Counted from the stretch's first letter, positions 33,352 to 42,558 are shown. The stretch is DNA of 64,000 nt from Marinococcus sp. PL1-022 (GCF_033845285.1 NZ_JAWXCX010000001.1:1317495-1381494); one strand, 5' to 3'. A program made the numbers and translations. The notes: generated from the sequence alone by a model not told the origin.

Positions 33352-34221
33352 CTAAGAACGCAGGGATTCATGCATGATGTCCTGAAAAGCCTGGAAGGAG
33401 CGGTGCTGTTCGCTTGCCGGAGAATAAACAAAGGAAATATCCACCCGGGCGTGGGCTGGTGGCACCGGCGTGCACGCGATGTAGTCATCCTGAAACGAAC
33501 GAACGTATCGTTCCGAGAGCATTGCGATTCCCATCCCGGCCCGGACATGTCCCAATAATGATTCGAGATTCGAAAAGGTGATCACCTGTTTTGGAATGAT
33601 GCCTTCCTGATGAATCATCTGCAGCAGGCGTTCCCGGAACATGCACCCCGGCTCCAGCACAAGAACGGTCTGCTGATGCACGTCCTGGAGACTCTCGAGC
33701 GGAAGCACCAGCGGGTTGGAAACGAGCGTAAGGGTTTCTGTGGAAAATACGTGCTGATGGAGGGCCGGGTGACGCACGGGGCCGGTGACAAAGGCTCCTT
33801 GGCATTCATGCTGCAGCACCTGCTGGACCAATTCCTCCGTAATGCCGTAGCGCAATGTTACATCGATGGATGGAAGGGCCTGATGGAGCGACGACATTAA
33901 CGCAGGCAGATGAGTGGCCGCCATGGAATTGATGGATCCGAGAACCAGGGGCTCATAGGGCAGGGATGAACGGGAAACCGTATCCTGCAAATGCTCCCAC
34001 GAGGAAAGCATGTCCTCCACACAGGCAAGTACATAGGTTCCCTGCGGAGTGAGCGTAAGGCCTCTGGAATGCCGGTGGAAAAGAGGGACACCGAGCTCAT
34101 GCTCCAGTCGCTTCAGGTGGCCGGTCACATTCGACTGTACATAATTCCATTTGCTCGCGACCCTGGAGATATTTTTCTCGTGCGCAAGGGCACGAAACAG
34201 CTGTAGGGTCTGAATATTCAT
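33352..34221 (-). CDS. LysR-family transcription regulator
   Basis: A 289-residue regulator. Residues 1-60 are the winged HTH: MNIQTLQLFRALAHEKNISRVASKWNYVQSNVTGHLKRLEHELG. The rest is the periplasmic-binding-like effector domain, with PLVLGSINSMAATHLP and the hinge LGHVRAGMGIAMLSE. It reads away from two plus-strand membrane protein genes starting 115 bases off, which are its likely targets. Its effector is unknown. The ATG follows GGAGGCGAGAA. Confidence 0.9.
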   Translation of the reverse strand: MNIQTLQLFRALAHEKNISRVASKWNYVQSNVTGHLKRLEHELGVPLFHRHSRGLTLTPQGTYVLACVEDMLSSWEHLQDTVSRSSLPYEPLVLGSINSMAATHLPALMSSLHQALPSIDVTLRYGITEELVQQVLQHECQGAFVTGPVRHPALHQHVFSTETLTLVSNPLVLPLESLQDVHQQTVLVLEPGCMFRERLLQMIHQEGIIPKQVITFSNLESLLGHVRAGMGIAMLSERYVRSFQDDYIACTPVPPAHARVDISFVYSPASEQHRSFQAFQDIMHESLRS

Positions 34222-34335
34222 TTCTCGCCTCCGGGTATCTGTTTTTATGATAGCTTCTATATTATTTTATCATTATTCATGATCGATTGGGTGATGTATC
34301 GTAGAACCTATCATAGGAAGAGGGAGCGAAAAAGC

Positions 34336-34674
34336 ATGCATCACGAGGAACGAACGTGCTGGATTCTTGCCGGATTACTGGGAACGGGGATTGGCATCTG
34401 CTGGCCGTGGCTGTGGCAGGCGACGCAGAAATTTCCAGGCTGGACAGCGGTAGGAATGACAGCAGGTGGTGGAGAAATCGTAATGCCCGTCTGTTCTTTT
34501 ATTCTGGCGGCTCTCGCATTCGGGCGGTGGCCTCTGGCTGCGTACTGGGCCGCAGGGGTTGCGGTTTTGGGTACATTATATTTAACCGTGTTATGGGTTC
34601 TGCCGGGGGCATTGAGCTGGACGGGATATGTGCTGTATCAGCAACGCAGCAGGCTAAAAGGCGAGAAACGATAG
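34336..34674 (+). CDS. Small membrane protein, divergent from LysR
   Basis: A 112-residue protein: MHHEERTCWILAGLLGTGIGICWPWLW, then a glycine-rich stretch, then two further helices with ALAFGRWPLAAYWAAGVAVLG. The start is chosen for AAGAGGGAGCG. It lies in the LysR divergon and 54 bases before a DMT-like transporter gene. No family recognised; a partner in transport is possible. Confidence 0.6.
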   Translation: MHHEERTCWILAGLLGTGIGICWPWLWQATQKFPGWTAVGMTAGGGEIVMPVCSFILAALAFGRWPLAAYWAAGVAVLGTLYLTVLWVLPGALSWTGYVLYQQRSRLKGEKR

Positions 34675-34728
34675 GAAGCTGAACCATACGGGTCCATAGG
34701 TTTTAAAAATTAAAGGGGGAGAAGTAGC

Positions 34729-35157
34729 ATGGCCTGGCTGTTAATAGTATTATGCTTTATCGGAGGGGCGGCGCTCGCGTTTCAGGCCGGTGTAAACGGA
34801 GAAATCGGGGGCGAAATAGGAAGTTTACAGGCGGCCTTTATCGCTTATTTTGTCGGGACCGTTTGCTTATTTGTGAGCGCGCTGGCGCAGGGAGGACTTT
34901 CGTTTTCGTTTTCTTCCTTCTCGTTCTGGAAATGGACGGTGGGAGCGCTGGGTGCTTTTTATATTGTCTGTATCATCCTGGCCGTTCCGAGGATCGGGGC
35001 ATCAGCGGCAATTACCGCCGGGATTGCCGGACAATTGCTGCTTGGAATGCTTCTGGACCATTTTGGTGCCTTTGGAACGCCGGAAATCCCGGTGGATGCC
35101 TCGCGTCTGGCCGCCGTCGGATTGATTGGAGTGGCACTGTATCTGTTTTACCATTAA
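34729..35157 (+). CDS. DMT-superfamily transporter (YdcZ/DUF606 type)
   Basis: A 142-residue protein with five helices: LLIVLCFIGGAALAFQAGVNGEIGGEIGSLQAAFIAYFVGT is the repeated-half pattern of the DUF606 (YdcZ) branch of drug/metabolite transporters, and PRIGASAAITAGIAGQLLLGMLLDHFG is the second hallmark. Members work as homo- or heterodimers of such half-size units. It is preceded by AAGGGGGAGAAGTAGC. The substrate is not known; LysR control is likely. Confidence 0.8.
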   Translation: MAWLLIVLCFIGGAALAFQAGVNGEIGGEIGSLQAAFIAYFVGTVCLFVSALAQGGLSFSFSSFSFWKWTVGALGAFYIVCIILAVPRIGASAAITAGIAGQLLLGMLLDHFGAFGTPEIPVDASRLAAVGLIGVALYLFYH

Positions 35158-35212
35158 AGGAGAAATTTATCCTGGTCTGATTCTTTCAACTACTGCTGTA
35201 CGTAAAAAAAGT

Positions 35213-35236
35213 CCCCGAAGCGTTGGACGCTCGGGG
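35213..35236 (-). terminator. Terminator of the lipid kinase gene
   Basis: Stem CCCCGAAGCGT / ACGCTCGGGG with one bulged A; in the minus direction followed by ACTTTTTTTACG. Confidence 0.7.
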
Positions 35237-35359
35237 TTACCATAAGCTTATGCGTTAGATAGCATAAAGGGGCGTATATACTGGATAAATATATACATAT
35301 TGGACATTCCTTCCATTACATAAAGTCAAACATGGTTTTGCAATTAATTATGAATATTT

Positions 35360-36253
35360 TTATCGATCGTCCGGAGGCACAAACATGCGGAGCTCATGCG
35401 GCAGGACGGCGGCGCTGAAAGGAAGCGGGCGTCCTTCGTCTCCGTCAATATTGACGATGTGCTTCTCATTGGTGTGCGCCTGCAGCGTGGTGGTAGTAAA
35501 GTATTCAATATCCTGATGATGAGAAAGATTTCCCTGAAGGAGCTCCGGGATCATTTTGGCGACATTGGTTATCCCGAGCTGCTTAACAATAAACACGTGG
35601 AAGCATCCATCGTGGATCTCTGCCTGAGGAGCCAGGGACTCGATGCCTCCCACGGAGTTAGTTAAAGCGACCAGGGCAAGATAAACATCTCCCTCCCATA
35701 CCCCCTCATCGTGGGTGAGCGTCAGGGAAAACGGCGTATGGTTTTTGAAGGCTTTGGTGCCTTCCATCACATAGGCGAACGGCCCCCACATGGACTTTTG
35801 CTCAGGGCTTACGTTATAAACTGCTTCTGCAATGGCACCGATGGCCAGAACGTTCATGAAATACGTCTGGTCGATGCGTCCAATATCGACAGGAACGATG
35901 TGCTGGTGCCGAAGCACCTGTACAGCTTCTGCAGGGTCTAAGGGCAGCCCGAGAGCACGGGCAAAATCGTTGACCGTACCGAGCGGAAGAAAGCCAAAGG
36001 CCGGCTGATAGGCCTGGCCGGCGAGGCCGTTGATGCATTCATTAATGGTGCCGTCGCCGCCTAAAGAAACCAGGGCATCAAATTCCTGCTCGCATGCCTG
36101 CTGAGCCAGATCTTTGGCGTCTCCAGCCTGTTTAGTGTAGCGAATCGTAACGCTGGAATACAATTCCTTTAGTACCTTGATGGCAGAAGCTTCATAGGAC
36201 ATTGCTTCTTCTTTGCCGGAGGATGGGTTGATGATGAGCATGGCGTTCGACAT
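35360..36253 (-). CDS. Diacylglycerol/YegS-like lipid kinase
   Basis: A 297-residue kinase. MLIINPSSGKEEA at the N-terminus and LVSLGGDGTINECINGL (the GGDGT nucleotide motif) are diagnostic, as is FLPLGTVNDFARALGLP. Later YLALVALTNSVGGIESLAP and NIDGDEG mark the second domain. It phosphorylates diacylglycerol or a related lipid, recycling lipid for phosphatidic acid in the membrane. The start MSNAMLI is chosen for AAAAAGGAGC; six more upstream residues are possible. Confidence 0.9.
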   Translation of the reverse strand: MSNAMLIINPSSGKEEAMSYEASAIKVLKELYSSVTIRYTKQAGDAKDLAQQACEQEFDALVSLGGDGTINECINGLAGQAYQPAFGFLPLGTVNDFARALGLPLDPAEAVQVLRHQHIVPVDIGRIDQTYFMNVLAIGAIAEAVYNVSPEQKSMWGPFAYVMEGTKAFKNHTPFSLTLTHDEGVWEGDVYLALVALTNSVGGIESLAPQAEIHDGCFHVFIVKQLGITNVAKMIPELLQGNLSHHQDIEYFTTTTLQAHTNEKHIVNIDGDEGRPLPFSAAVLPHELRMFVPPDDR

Positions 36254-36336
36254 TAAAAGCTCCTTTTTCATAAAAATAGGGAATCGGATTCACATTGTTT
36301 ATTCTGGCATGAGTATCATTATACTGGAGCTTCTAA

Positions 36337-36771
36337 TTACGTTGAAATAACTTTTACGTTGCATTCAACTTTTTTTCGGACGCTTTTGGCTGTACTGCCG
36401 AGAAGCGCCCGGTCGATTTTGGAAGCTCCTGAGTCCCCGAGAACAACTAGATCTGTTTCATATCTGGCACAAAGTTTTCCGATGTCCCGTTTTGGCAGAC
36501 CAGGTTCCATCACGGTCTCCACGTGAGGAACGCCCTGTTCGACGGCCCATTCTTTGGAGCGCTGAAGCTGGGAGGAAGCCTTGTCCTGAAGCCGGCGGAA
36601 GCCGTTCGGATCCATGCGTTCGAAGGAGGCGTAGCCTTTGGTATCCATCATAAAGGCAATAAGTAATGTCGCCTGGTGCTCCTGTGCTAATTGAACAGCC
36701 TGTGCAAGCGGGTCATGTGAGGTGGCTTCGAGAGTTTCAACGCCGACTAGTATACGGTGAAATTGTTCCAT
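36337..36771 (-). CDS. Universal stress protein (UspA family)
   Basis: A 144-residue protein: RILVGVETLEATSHDPLAQAVQLAQEH, then LLIAFMMD, and near the end TDLVVLGDSGASKIDRALLGSTAKSVRKKVECNVKVI. The ATP-binding signature GxxGx9GS is nearly complete: GDSGASKIDRALLGSTA, with Asp and Ser at the small positions. It may bind ATP. The ATG follows AAGGAAGACCAGCT. It lies just upstream of the lipid kinase gene on the same strand and may share its transcript. Confidence 0.88.
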   Translation of the reverse strand: MEQFHRILVGVETLEATSHDPLAQAVQLAQEHQATLLIAFMMDTKGYASFERMDPNGFRRLQDKASSQLQRSKEWAVEQGVPHVETVMEPGLPKRDIGKLCARYETDLVVLGDSGASKIDRALLGSTAKSVRKKVECNVKVIST

Positions 36772-36872
36772 AGCTGGTCTTCCTTTCTGTTAAAAACATT
36801 AGTACGTATTATTTTTCCAGGGGGGAAATAAAAAAAGTCAAAATGAAAATGGTTTCATAAAACAATAAAAAA

Positions 36873-36902
36873 CCAGAAAAAGAGAAAGTACTCTTTTTCT
36901 GG
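36873..36902 (-). terminator. Terminator-like hairpin with no clear upstream gene
   Basis: A perfect 12-bp stem CCAGAAAAAGAG / CTCTTTTTCTGG with TTTTTTATTG after it in the minus direction. No minus-strand gene with a ribosome site lies between it and the AraC gene start, so it may end a small RNA, or mark the upstream edge of the stress-protein gene. Confidence 0.6.
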
Positions 36903-37064
36903 CTGATGGCTTAGCTTTAATATCTATCCATTGCTGCCGCATATGAGGGGGAGGACTGGTTCCTCTCTGGAAGAACCATAATCCTTTCTCGAACAGTTTA
37001 CCCGGTAAGTGAAGCGGTAAAACATGGGAGGGCACTAATCGTTGTTAAACTTGTTTCTTAATAA

Positions 37065-37108
37065 GTACTTAAGAGAGGGAACCTAAGGGTGATTTTTCGT
37101 ACTTAAGA
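37065..37108. promoter_or_regulatory. Two direct GTACTTAAGA repeats upstream of the AraC gene
   Basis: GTACTTAAGA occurs at 37065-37074 and again at 37099-37108, 34 bases apart in the same direction, 70-115 bases before the AraC start. Directly repeated half-sites three helix turns apart suit an AraC-type dimer. Confidence 0.45.
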
Positions 37109-37179
37109 TGATATACTGAACAAAACATATGTTCTTTTTTTAAAAGCCACGGTTATGAAGAAAAGAAGGGGGCCGACCG

Positions 37180-37533
37180 ATGCCACAACAGCTATATGAT
37201 TCCCGATGCGACCAGCCCCTGGCTGCCATGTTTATGCAGTATGTCGATGACAATATTCAGCACCGGCTCGCGGTGCCCCAGTTGGCCGAGGCGTTGGAAA
37301 CCAAGCCTTACATATTGTCCCGGGTAGTAAATACTTCGCTGGGCCAAACGATTCCCGGTTACATTCGAAAGCGGCGTATGGAAGTCGCTGCCTGCCTGCT
37401 GACCGAAACTGATTATTCCATTCGTGCAATTGCCAAACGGCTTCGTTTTAACGGCCAGGATTACTTTACGGCCCAATTTCGCATTCACCAGGGCCTGTCT
37501 CCCAGTGCGTACCGATATGCATATCAATCCTGA
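37180..37533 (+). CDS. Short AraC-family regulator (DNA-binding domain only)
   Basis: A 117-residue protein made almost only of the two-HTH AraC domain: RLAVPQLAEALETKPYILSRVVNTSLGQTIPGYIRKRRMEVAACLLTETDYSIRAIAKRLRFNGQDYFTAQFRIHQGLSPSAYRYAY. About 20 residues precede it, so there is no ligand-sensing domain; it would act like MarA/SoxS-type regulators whose level sets the response. The ATG follows AGAAGGGGGCCGACCG. Possible operator repeats lie just upstream. Confidence 0.85.
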   Translation: MPQQLYDSRCDQPLAAMFMQYVDDNIQHRLAVPQLAEALETKPYILSRVVNTSLGQTIPGYIRKRRMEVAACLLTETDYSIRAIAKRLRFNGQDYFTAQFRIHQGLSPSAYRYAYQS

Positions 37534-37717
37534 GAGCTTTTGAGGCCGGAAGAACCATAGTTAAACCTGCAAGCCAGAAGGAAGCTGTGGCACATCCTGG
37601 AATAATTTGAAAAATATTAAAGAAAAAAGGTTTCACCCGTGGACGAGCGGGAACGGATTTACCATGTCTCCATCTTAATAGCGGTCGCAATACGAGGACA
37701 TTAAGCGCCTGTCGTAC

Positions 37718-37767
37718 AAGCCGAAGAGGATCTGTAGGTACCATGCAGACATCTTCGGCTTTTTTTG
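37718..37767 (+). terminator. Terminator between AraC and DUF2294 genes
   Basis: Stem AAGCCGAAGA / TCTTCGGCTT with a 24-base loop and TTTTTT. It lies only about 30 bases before the DUF2294 start, so it could also act as a leader attenuator for that gene. Confidence 0.7.
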
Positions 37768-37796
37768 TGATGGATAAAAAGAAAGGAGTGTGTCCT

Positions 37797-38525
37797 ATGC
37801 TGCCTGGCGATATTCAGCAGCGATCCCGTCAAAATCAGGAAAAGGAACTCGGAAGCTACATGAGCCGGGTGTTACGCGAACACTTTGGCCGTGGCCCGGA
37901 GTCCGTCTACGTCAGCCTGGATCCGCATAGTGTCGTTATTCACATCCGGCGGTTTTTGGCGCCGATGGAGGAAGTGCTTTTGGAGCAGCGGGGTAAGGAA
38001 GCGATCGAAGAGCTGCGGGAAACCATGATGGCCAACATGCTGCCGGAAATGGCGCACGTGATCTATCAATTGACTGGAAAAGAAGACTGGAGCTTTTTTG
38101 TGGATTGGAATATCTCCAACCGTTCCGGCATGGTGACGGCTTTGCATGAGCCCTCGTTCCAGCATCAGCCGTCCCTGGCTGAATCTCCGCATCAAGCCAG
38201 TCTTCGGGAAGGAGTGCGTAATGTCAGTCAGCGCACTGAGAAAGAACCCGGCACGGTCCATGCCCATCAAATTAACGATCGCACTCTAGTTGTGGTCCGC
38301 ACGGACGTACTAATTATGATCGAAAAGGAATTAATACGCATCGGGTACCGAAAGTCACTCAAGACGGTGAAACGCCAGCTGGAAAAGCGACTATTGTACG
38401 AAGAGCAGTTCAGCCAGCGGCTGGGAGTCGGAGTTCGCGACATTTTTGTCGACTGGGATTTTGACAAGGACAACAGCGTAGTCGTGCTACTGACCGACCC
38501 GCTGCCCAGTCCGGAAGAAGAATAA
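37797..38525 (+). CDS. Tandem DUF2294 protein
   Basis: A 242-residue soluble protein. Residues 8-120 (NQEKELGSYMSRVLREHFGRGPESVYVSLDPHSVVIHIRRF...) and 150-238 (INDRTLVVVRTDVLIMIEKELIRIG...FVDWDFDKDNSVVVLLTDPLP) are two copies of DUF2294. The phrase FFVDWNIS / IFVDWDFD recurs in both. The family is common in Bacillales and has no settled role. The start MLPGDIQ is chosen for GAAAGGAGTGTGTCCT. A terminator-like hairpin stands right before it. Confidence 0.8.
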   Translation: MLPGDIQQRSRQNQEKELGSYMSRVLREHFGRGPESVYVSLDPHSVVIHIRRFLAPMEEVLLEQRGKEAIEELRETMMANMLPEMAHVIYQLTGKEDWSFFVDWNISNRSGMVTALHEPSFQHQPSLAESPHQASLREGVRNVSQRTEKEPGTVHAHQINDRTLVVVRTDVLIMIEKELIRIGYRKSLKTVKRQLEKRLLYEEQFSQRLGVGVRDIFVDWDFDKDNSVVVLLTDPLPSPEEE

Positions 38526-38541
38526 CAGGGAAAAACCTCCC

Positions 38542-38572
38542 AATGCCGGAGCCTGAAAAGGTTTTGGCATTT
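38542..38572 (+). terminator. Terminator after DUF2294
   Basis: Hairpin AATGCC...GGCATT with several G-T pairs extending the stem, followed by TTTTAAAA. Confidence 0.6.
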
Positions 38573-38866
38573 TTAAAACCGATCGACCAAAAAGTGCGCG
38601 AGAAAGAGCGTCACTGCTGTATTTGTTTTTCGTTCTTCCAGTGAAGGAAGAGGTTTACCGCCTTGCGTAAAACAGGTAAAGAGGTATCATTAATCACGAT
38701 AAGAAATACACTATCATGAATAAATCACATTTACTCACAGAAAAATTGGATTGCAGGAAGGCTGTAATCAGAATAAGAGGCCCTGCGACGATTTTTACCA
38801 ATTTTATGATAGTACGTGCATTTCTTAGCAGATGATTATCAGAAAAATAAGCAAGGAGTAAATAAT
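38573..38866. other. Intergenic stretch before the SDR gene
   Basis: About 290 bases with no gene recognised; AAGCAAGGAGTAAATAAT at the end is the ribosome site of the SDR gene. Confidence 0.4.
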
Positions 38867-39652
38867 ATGTCCAATGAACGTCCGTTTACCATGATTACCG
38901 GTGGATCCTCAGGATTAGGACTGGAGCTTGCAAAACTGTTCGCCCAGGATGGGTATGATATTGCGATTTCGGGGTCAAGCGAACGTATTTTTGAAGCGGC
39001 GGAGACTATTAAAAGCTACGGGGTGGAGGCATATCCCCACCAGGCAGATGCATCGACGTACGAGGGTGTGGACTCCTTTTGGAAATTTGTGAAAAGTAAG
39101 GACAGAAAGCTGGATGCGGCTGTTTTAAATGTCGGTGTCAGCATCGGCGGTTCCTTTTTAGAAAACGATTTACAGGAAGAGCTGAAGCTGATAGACATTA
39201 ATATTTCGGGAACGGTGCATATGGCGAAACGCATCGTACAGGATATGGTTCCGAATAAAAAGGGAGACCTCCTTATCGTCTCATCTCTATCTGCAACATT
39301 GCCGACCCCTTACGAAACAGTATACGGACCGTCGAAGGCATTTGGTTTTATGTTTGCCGAATCCTTAAGAGAAGAGCTAAGAGACACAGGCGTCAACGTA
39401 ACAGCCATGCTCCCCGGTGCTACAAACACGGATTTTCACCATAATGCCGGCATGGACTCTACTTACTTTGGCGATGAAAGAAACAAAAATGACAAAGAGC
39501 TAGTAGCACAGCAGGGATATGACGCTTTAAAAAATAAATGGGATCACGTAGTTTGTGGCGATGAAGCTACGAAGAAGGCAGCAGAAGAAAATAGAACCAC
39601 GCCTGAAGAGGTTAAAGCAGCTGAGCATGCGAAAAAAGCAAAGCCTCAGTAA
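38867..39652 (+). CDS. Short-chain dehydrogenase/reductase (SDR)
   Basis: A 261-residue classical SDR. ITGGSSGLGLELAKLFA is the NAD(P)-binding loop (TGxxxGxG); AVLNVGVS takes the NNAG place; SSLSATLPTPYETVYGPSKAF gives the catalytic Ser, Tyr and Lys (YxxxK as YGPSK). The tail after residue 215 is long, charged and Lys/Glu-rich. The substrate is not known. The start MSNERPFT follows AAGGAGTAAATAAT; the longer frame has no such site. Confidence 0.88.
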   Translation: MSNERPFTMITGGSSGLGLELAKLFAQDGYDIAISGSSERIFEAAETIKSYGVEAYPHQADASTYEGVDSFWKFVKSKDRKLDAAVLNVGVSIGGSFLENDLQEELKLIDINISGTVHMAKRIVQDMVPNKKGDLLIVSSLSATLPTPYETVYGPSKAFGFMFAESLREELRDTGVNVTAMLPGATNTDFHHNAGMDSTYFGDERNKNDKELVAQQGYDALKNKWDHVVCGDEATKKAAEENRTTPEEVKAAEHAKKAKPQ

Positions 39653-39679
39653 AAATTAAAGCTTGAGTGATTATTTATA

Positions 39680-39707
39680 CCGGTCCCGGAAAAAACTCCG
39701 AGACCGG
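39680..39707 (+). terminator. Terminator after the SDR gene
   Basis: Stem CCGGTCCCGGA / TCCGAGACCGG with one mismatch, then CTTTTTTTATT. Confidence 0.8.
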
Positions 39708-39991
39708 CTTTTTTTATTATTTATCTTCACTGTTTCTCATTCTTAATAACACCTGGCTAAGGCCGAAAACTTCAGGAAGGGGCCAATAATTAGAGCCAGC
39801 GCAAAACATCAGCGAAATAAAATTTTAGAGGTGCTTGAAGGATATGAATATTTCTTTTAAACCATTAATACATATACGAACTTAAAAAATATAACCAAAG
39901 TTAAATATAAAAGAATTGACAATTAAAGCTTAAAATTGCAAACTACAACAAATATTATGATACAAAGTGGTTACAGGCTGGAGGCATAAGA
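39708..39991. other. Intergenic region before the AraC-GH39 gene
   Basis: About 285 AT-rich bases with no gene. TTGACA at 39916 could be a -35 box. GGCTGGAGGCATAAGA just before the GTG start is the ribosome site. Confidence 0.4.
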
Positions 39992-42508
39992 GTGTATACA
40001 TATGAATCAATAAATTATCAGCATGACTTACCAATAAATATATTCACACAGACTATTGAAAGCTATCCCTATCACTGGCACGAGGATCCGGAATTATTGT
40101 TTGTACTGGAAGGTTCCCTGGAGGTGAGATTAAATGAAAAAAACTATAAGTTGCATGCCGGCGATTTGTTTTTTATCAACAGCAACGAACTGCACTTTCT
40201 TCATTCACTTGACCCAGGCAGAAAACCGCACATATTAGTATTGCAGATCAACAGTAATTACCTGAAACAAAAAAACATCAATGCTGATAAAAAACGATTT
40301 TTCCTCGACACACCTTATTCATCTTCGGGTGAATACGCTAAAATTCAACGCTTAAAACAGCTTTTAGCTTTCATTTTAGACCTGCTGATTAATAAAAAAG
40401 ATAATCATGTTTTAAAAATTGAAAGCCTGCTTCTCGAAATACTAATTATACTAAAGGAAAATTTTGAATACTCAAATCAAAAGCTTGATCAGCATTTACT
40501 CGACGATAACCGGCTGCTTGAAATAATGAAGTATATGAATGAACATTACAGCAGAAGTTCTTTGAGTCTTCAGGAAATAGCTAATGTTTTTTCCTTAAAT
40601 TCGCAATATTTATCAAAGTACTTCAAACAGAGAGCGGGAACTTCTTTAAAAACAAAACTGGATACAATTCGAATGGATAAATCCCTATTCGTATTACAGA
40701 CAACAAATAAAGCTGTAACAGAAATAGCGCTGGAGTTTGGATTTCCCGATGCCAAGTCTTACTACCGGGTATTTAGAGAACATATGATGATGACTCCCGG
40801 CCAGTACCGTAAAAGGTATCAGTTTAGTATAGATTATGATATACCAAAAAACTATTTGAGCATTAATAGCCGGGAATCATTAAAAAAACTGTTTTCGTAC
40901 ATGGATATAAAAACGAAGGAAGAGAAGACAGTGAATCCTGAGCCTATAAGCATTGATTTTTCTGAGTCTGCTAAAGCTATACATCATTCGTTTACATCCT
41001 TAGCCACCTTCGGTGATGCCACACAGGCTTTGCGACAGGACTTTGGGGAGCAGCTTCATCAGCTTCAAAAGGATATAGGCTTTCGCCATGTTAGATTTCA
41101 CAACATTTTTTCGGACGAGCTGGAAATATATAATGAAAGGCCTGATGGTTCCTGGTACGCTAATTTCTTTCATATCGAAACACTGATTGATTCATTTCTG
41201 GCAAATAACATAAAACCATTCATAGAAATAGGCTTTATGCCAAAGAAGCTAGCCAATAACTCACGCACTATTTTTGAAGGGAAAGCATCAGTCTCGGCCC
41301 CCAAATCTATGGAACGGTGGCTGGATCTGCTGGAATCTTTTATCAGGCATCTATTTAACCGTTACGGCTCCGAAGAAGTAAAAAGCTGGTATTTTGAATT
41401 CTGGAATGAGCCGGAGGTTGATTATTTCTGGCCTGGTTCAAAGGAAGAGTTTTTTTCTTTTTATGCTCAAAGCTATCAGCGTATTAAAGCAATCGATTCC
41501 GAGCTTTGTGTTGGCGGCTTCGGCACCATAGGCTTTGACAAAAATACTACCTGGTTAAACGATTTTCATGAATATGCAGTTAAGGAAAATGTGGGTATCG
41601 ACTTTTTTTCGTTTCACGTGTACAACCTGATGAATAACAAAAATAGCGATACCGCTGCTCCCTCTAAAAAAAAGGGCAATGGCAGTAAGGTTACAGAATA
41701 TCTGAGTAAGATAACAATGATTGGAGATGAAAATAACTTTACCAGATCAATAGATAATATAATTAACCATACAAAAAACTTAAGCACACTGAATCAGGAA
41801 AAATGGATCACAGAATGGAATGCAAATAGTGACCACGGTGATCCGCTTCATGACACCTGCTACATGGCGGCTTTCATTGTTAAAAATGCCGTACATAATT
41901 TCCAAAAGGTACGAGGCATGGGGTACTGGACCTTCACAGATATTTTCAGGGAATTTAGTAAAGAACCAGCCTTGTATCACGGTGGGTTCGGATTAATGAC
42001 GTATAATGGTATAAAAAAAGCCAGTTATCATGCCCTTGCTTTTTTAAGTAAATTGGGAGAGGAACTTGTGACCATAAAAGAAAACATGATTGTAACAAGG
42101 TCGGCCGACAAGTTTCAGATTCTTCTGTGGAACTACAGTCATCCGAACCGTTTATACAGATCGTTTGACTACTCCCAGCTGACCCCCACCAGCCGTTATA
42201 ACGTTTTTGATAACAGCAGCGCGCAATTCCTTCAGCTGCAATTAAGCGGCCTGCAGGGAAACTACCGAATGAAAAAACATTTCGTTAATCAAACACATGG
42301 CTCTTCCTACGACGCATGGGTGGAACTTGGGGCACCGGAGATTATTGACCAGGAACTAAAAAGGCACCTTCAGTCCAAAGCAGAGCCTGGACTCCGGACA
42401 GATCATTTTAATGCAGATGACTCTCCTGTACTTCAAACCACTCTCGACGCTCATGAAATTCAATTGATTGAGCTTACAAAGGATCACAAAAAATGGAACG
42501 AAAATTGA
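39992..42508 (+). CDS. AraC-family regulator fused to GH39 glycoside hydrolase domain
   Basis: An 838-residue fusion. Residues 1-85 are a cupin sensor (SYPYHWHEDPELLFVLEGSLEVRLN); about 170-280 are two AraC HTH motifs ending MTPGQYRKRYQ. From about 320 to the end is a GH39 beta-xylosidase-like TIM barrel and tail. The acid/base Glu is in EFWNEPE (E473), the nucleophile in ITEWN (E608), so the enzyme site looks intact. No signal peptide is present, so it acts inside the cell. It may sense a sugar with the barrel, hydrolyse it, or both. Two GH3 genes follow and are its probable targets. The GTG start follows GGAGGCATAAGA. Confidence 0.88.
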   Translation: MYTYESINYQHDLPINIFTQTIESYPYHWHEDPELLFVLEGSLEVRLNEKNYKLHAGDLFFINSNELHFLHSLDPGRKPHILVLQINSNYLKQKNINADKKRFFLDTPYSSSGEYAKIQRLKQLLAFILDLLINKKDNHVLKIESLLLEILIILKENFEYSNQKLDQHLLDDNRLLEIMKYMNEHYSRSSLSLQEIANVFSLNSQYLSKYFKQRAGTSLKTKLDTIRMDKSLFVLQTTNKAVTEIALEFGFPDAKSYYRVFREHMMMTPGQYRKRYQFSIDYDIPKNYLSINSRESLKKLFSYMDIKTKEEKTVNPEPISIDFSESAKAIHHSFTSLATFGDATQALRQDFGEQLHQLQKDIGFRHVRFHNIFSDELEIYNERPDGSWYANFFHIETLIDSFLANNIKPFIEIGFMPKKLANNSRTIFEGKASVSAPKSMERWLDLLESFIRHLFNRYGSEEVKSWYFEFWNEPEVDYFWPGSKEEFFSFYAQSYQRIKAIDSELCVGGFGTIGFDKNTTWLNDFHEYAVKENVGIDFFSFHVYNLMNNKNSDTAAPSKKKGNGSKVTEYLSKITMIGDENNFTRSIDNIINHTKNLSTLNQEKWITEWNANSDHGDPLHDTCYMAAFIVKNAVHNFQKVRGMGYWTFTDIFREFSKEPALYHGGFGLMTYNGIKKASYHALAFLSKLGEELVTIKENMIVTRSADKFQILLWNYSHPNRLYRSFDYSQLTPTSRYNVFDNSSAQFLQLQLSGLQGNYRMKKHFVNQTHGSSYDAWVELGAPEIIDQELKRHLQSKAEPGLRTDHFNADDSPVLQTTLDAHEIQLIELTKDHKKWNEN

Positions 42509-42558
42509 ACATGTTTTAATTTTACCAACACTAATTGAATAAAAGGTTAATTTTTGGA

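Noticed and set aside
36838-37035. A 65-codon minus-strand frame ending at the orphan terminator
   Set aside because: No ribosome site and the terminator lies inside the frame.
37534-37796. Possible riboswitch before the DUF2294 gene
   Set aside because: Only a plain terminator hairpin is clear; no known aptamer consensus could be recognised by eye.
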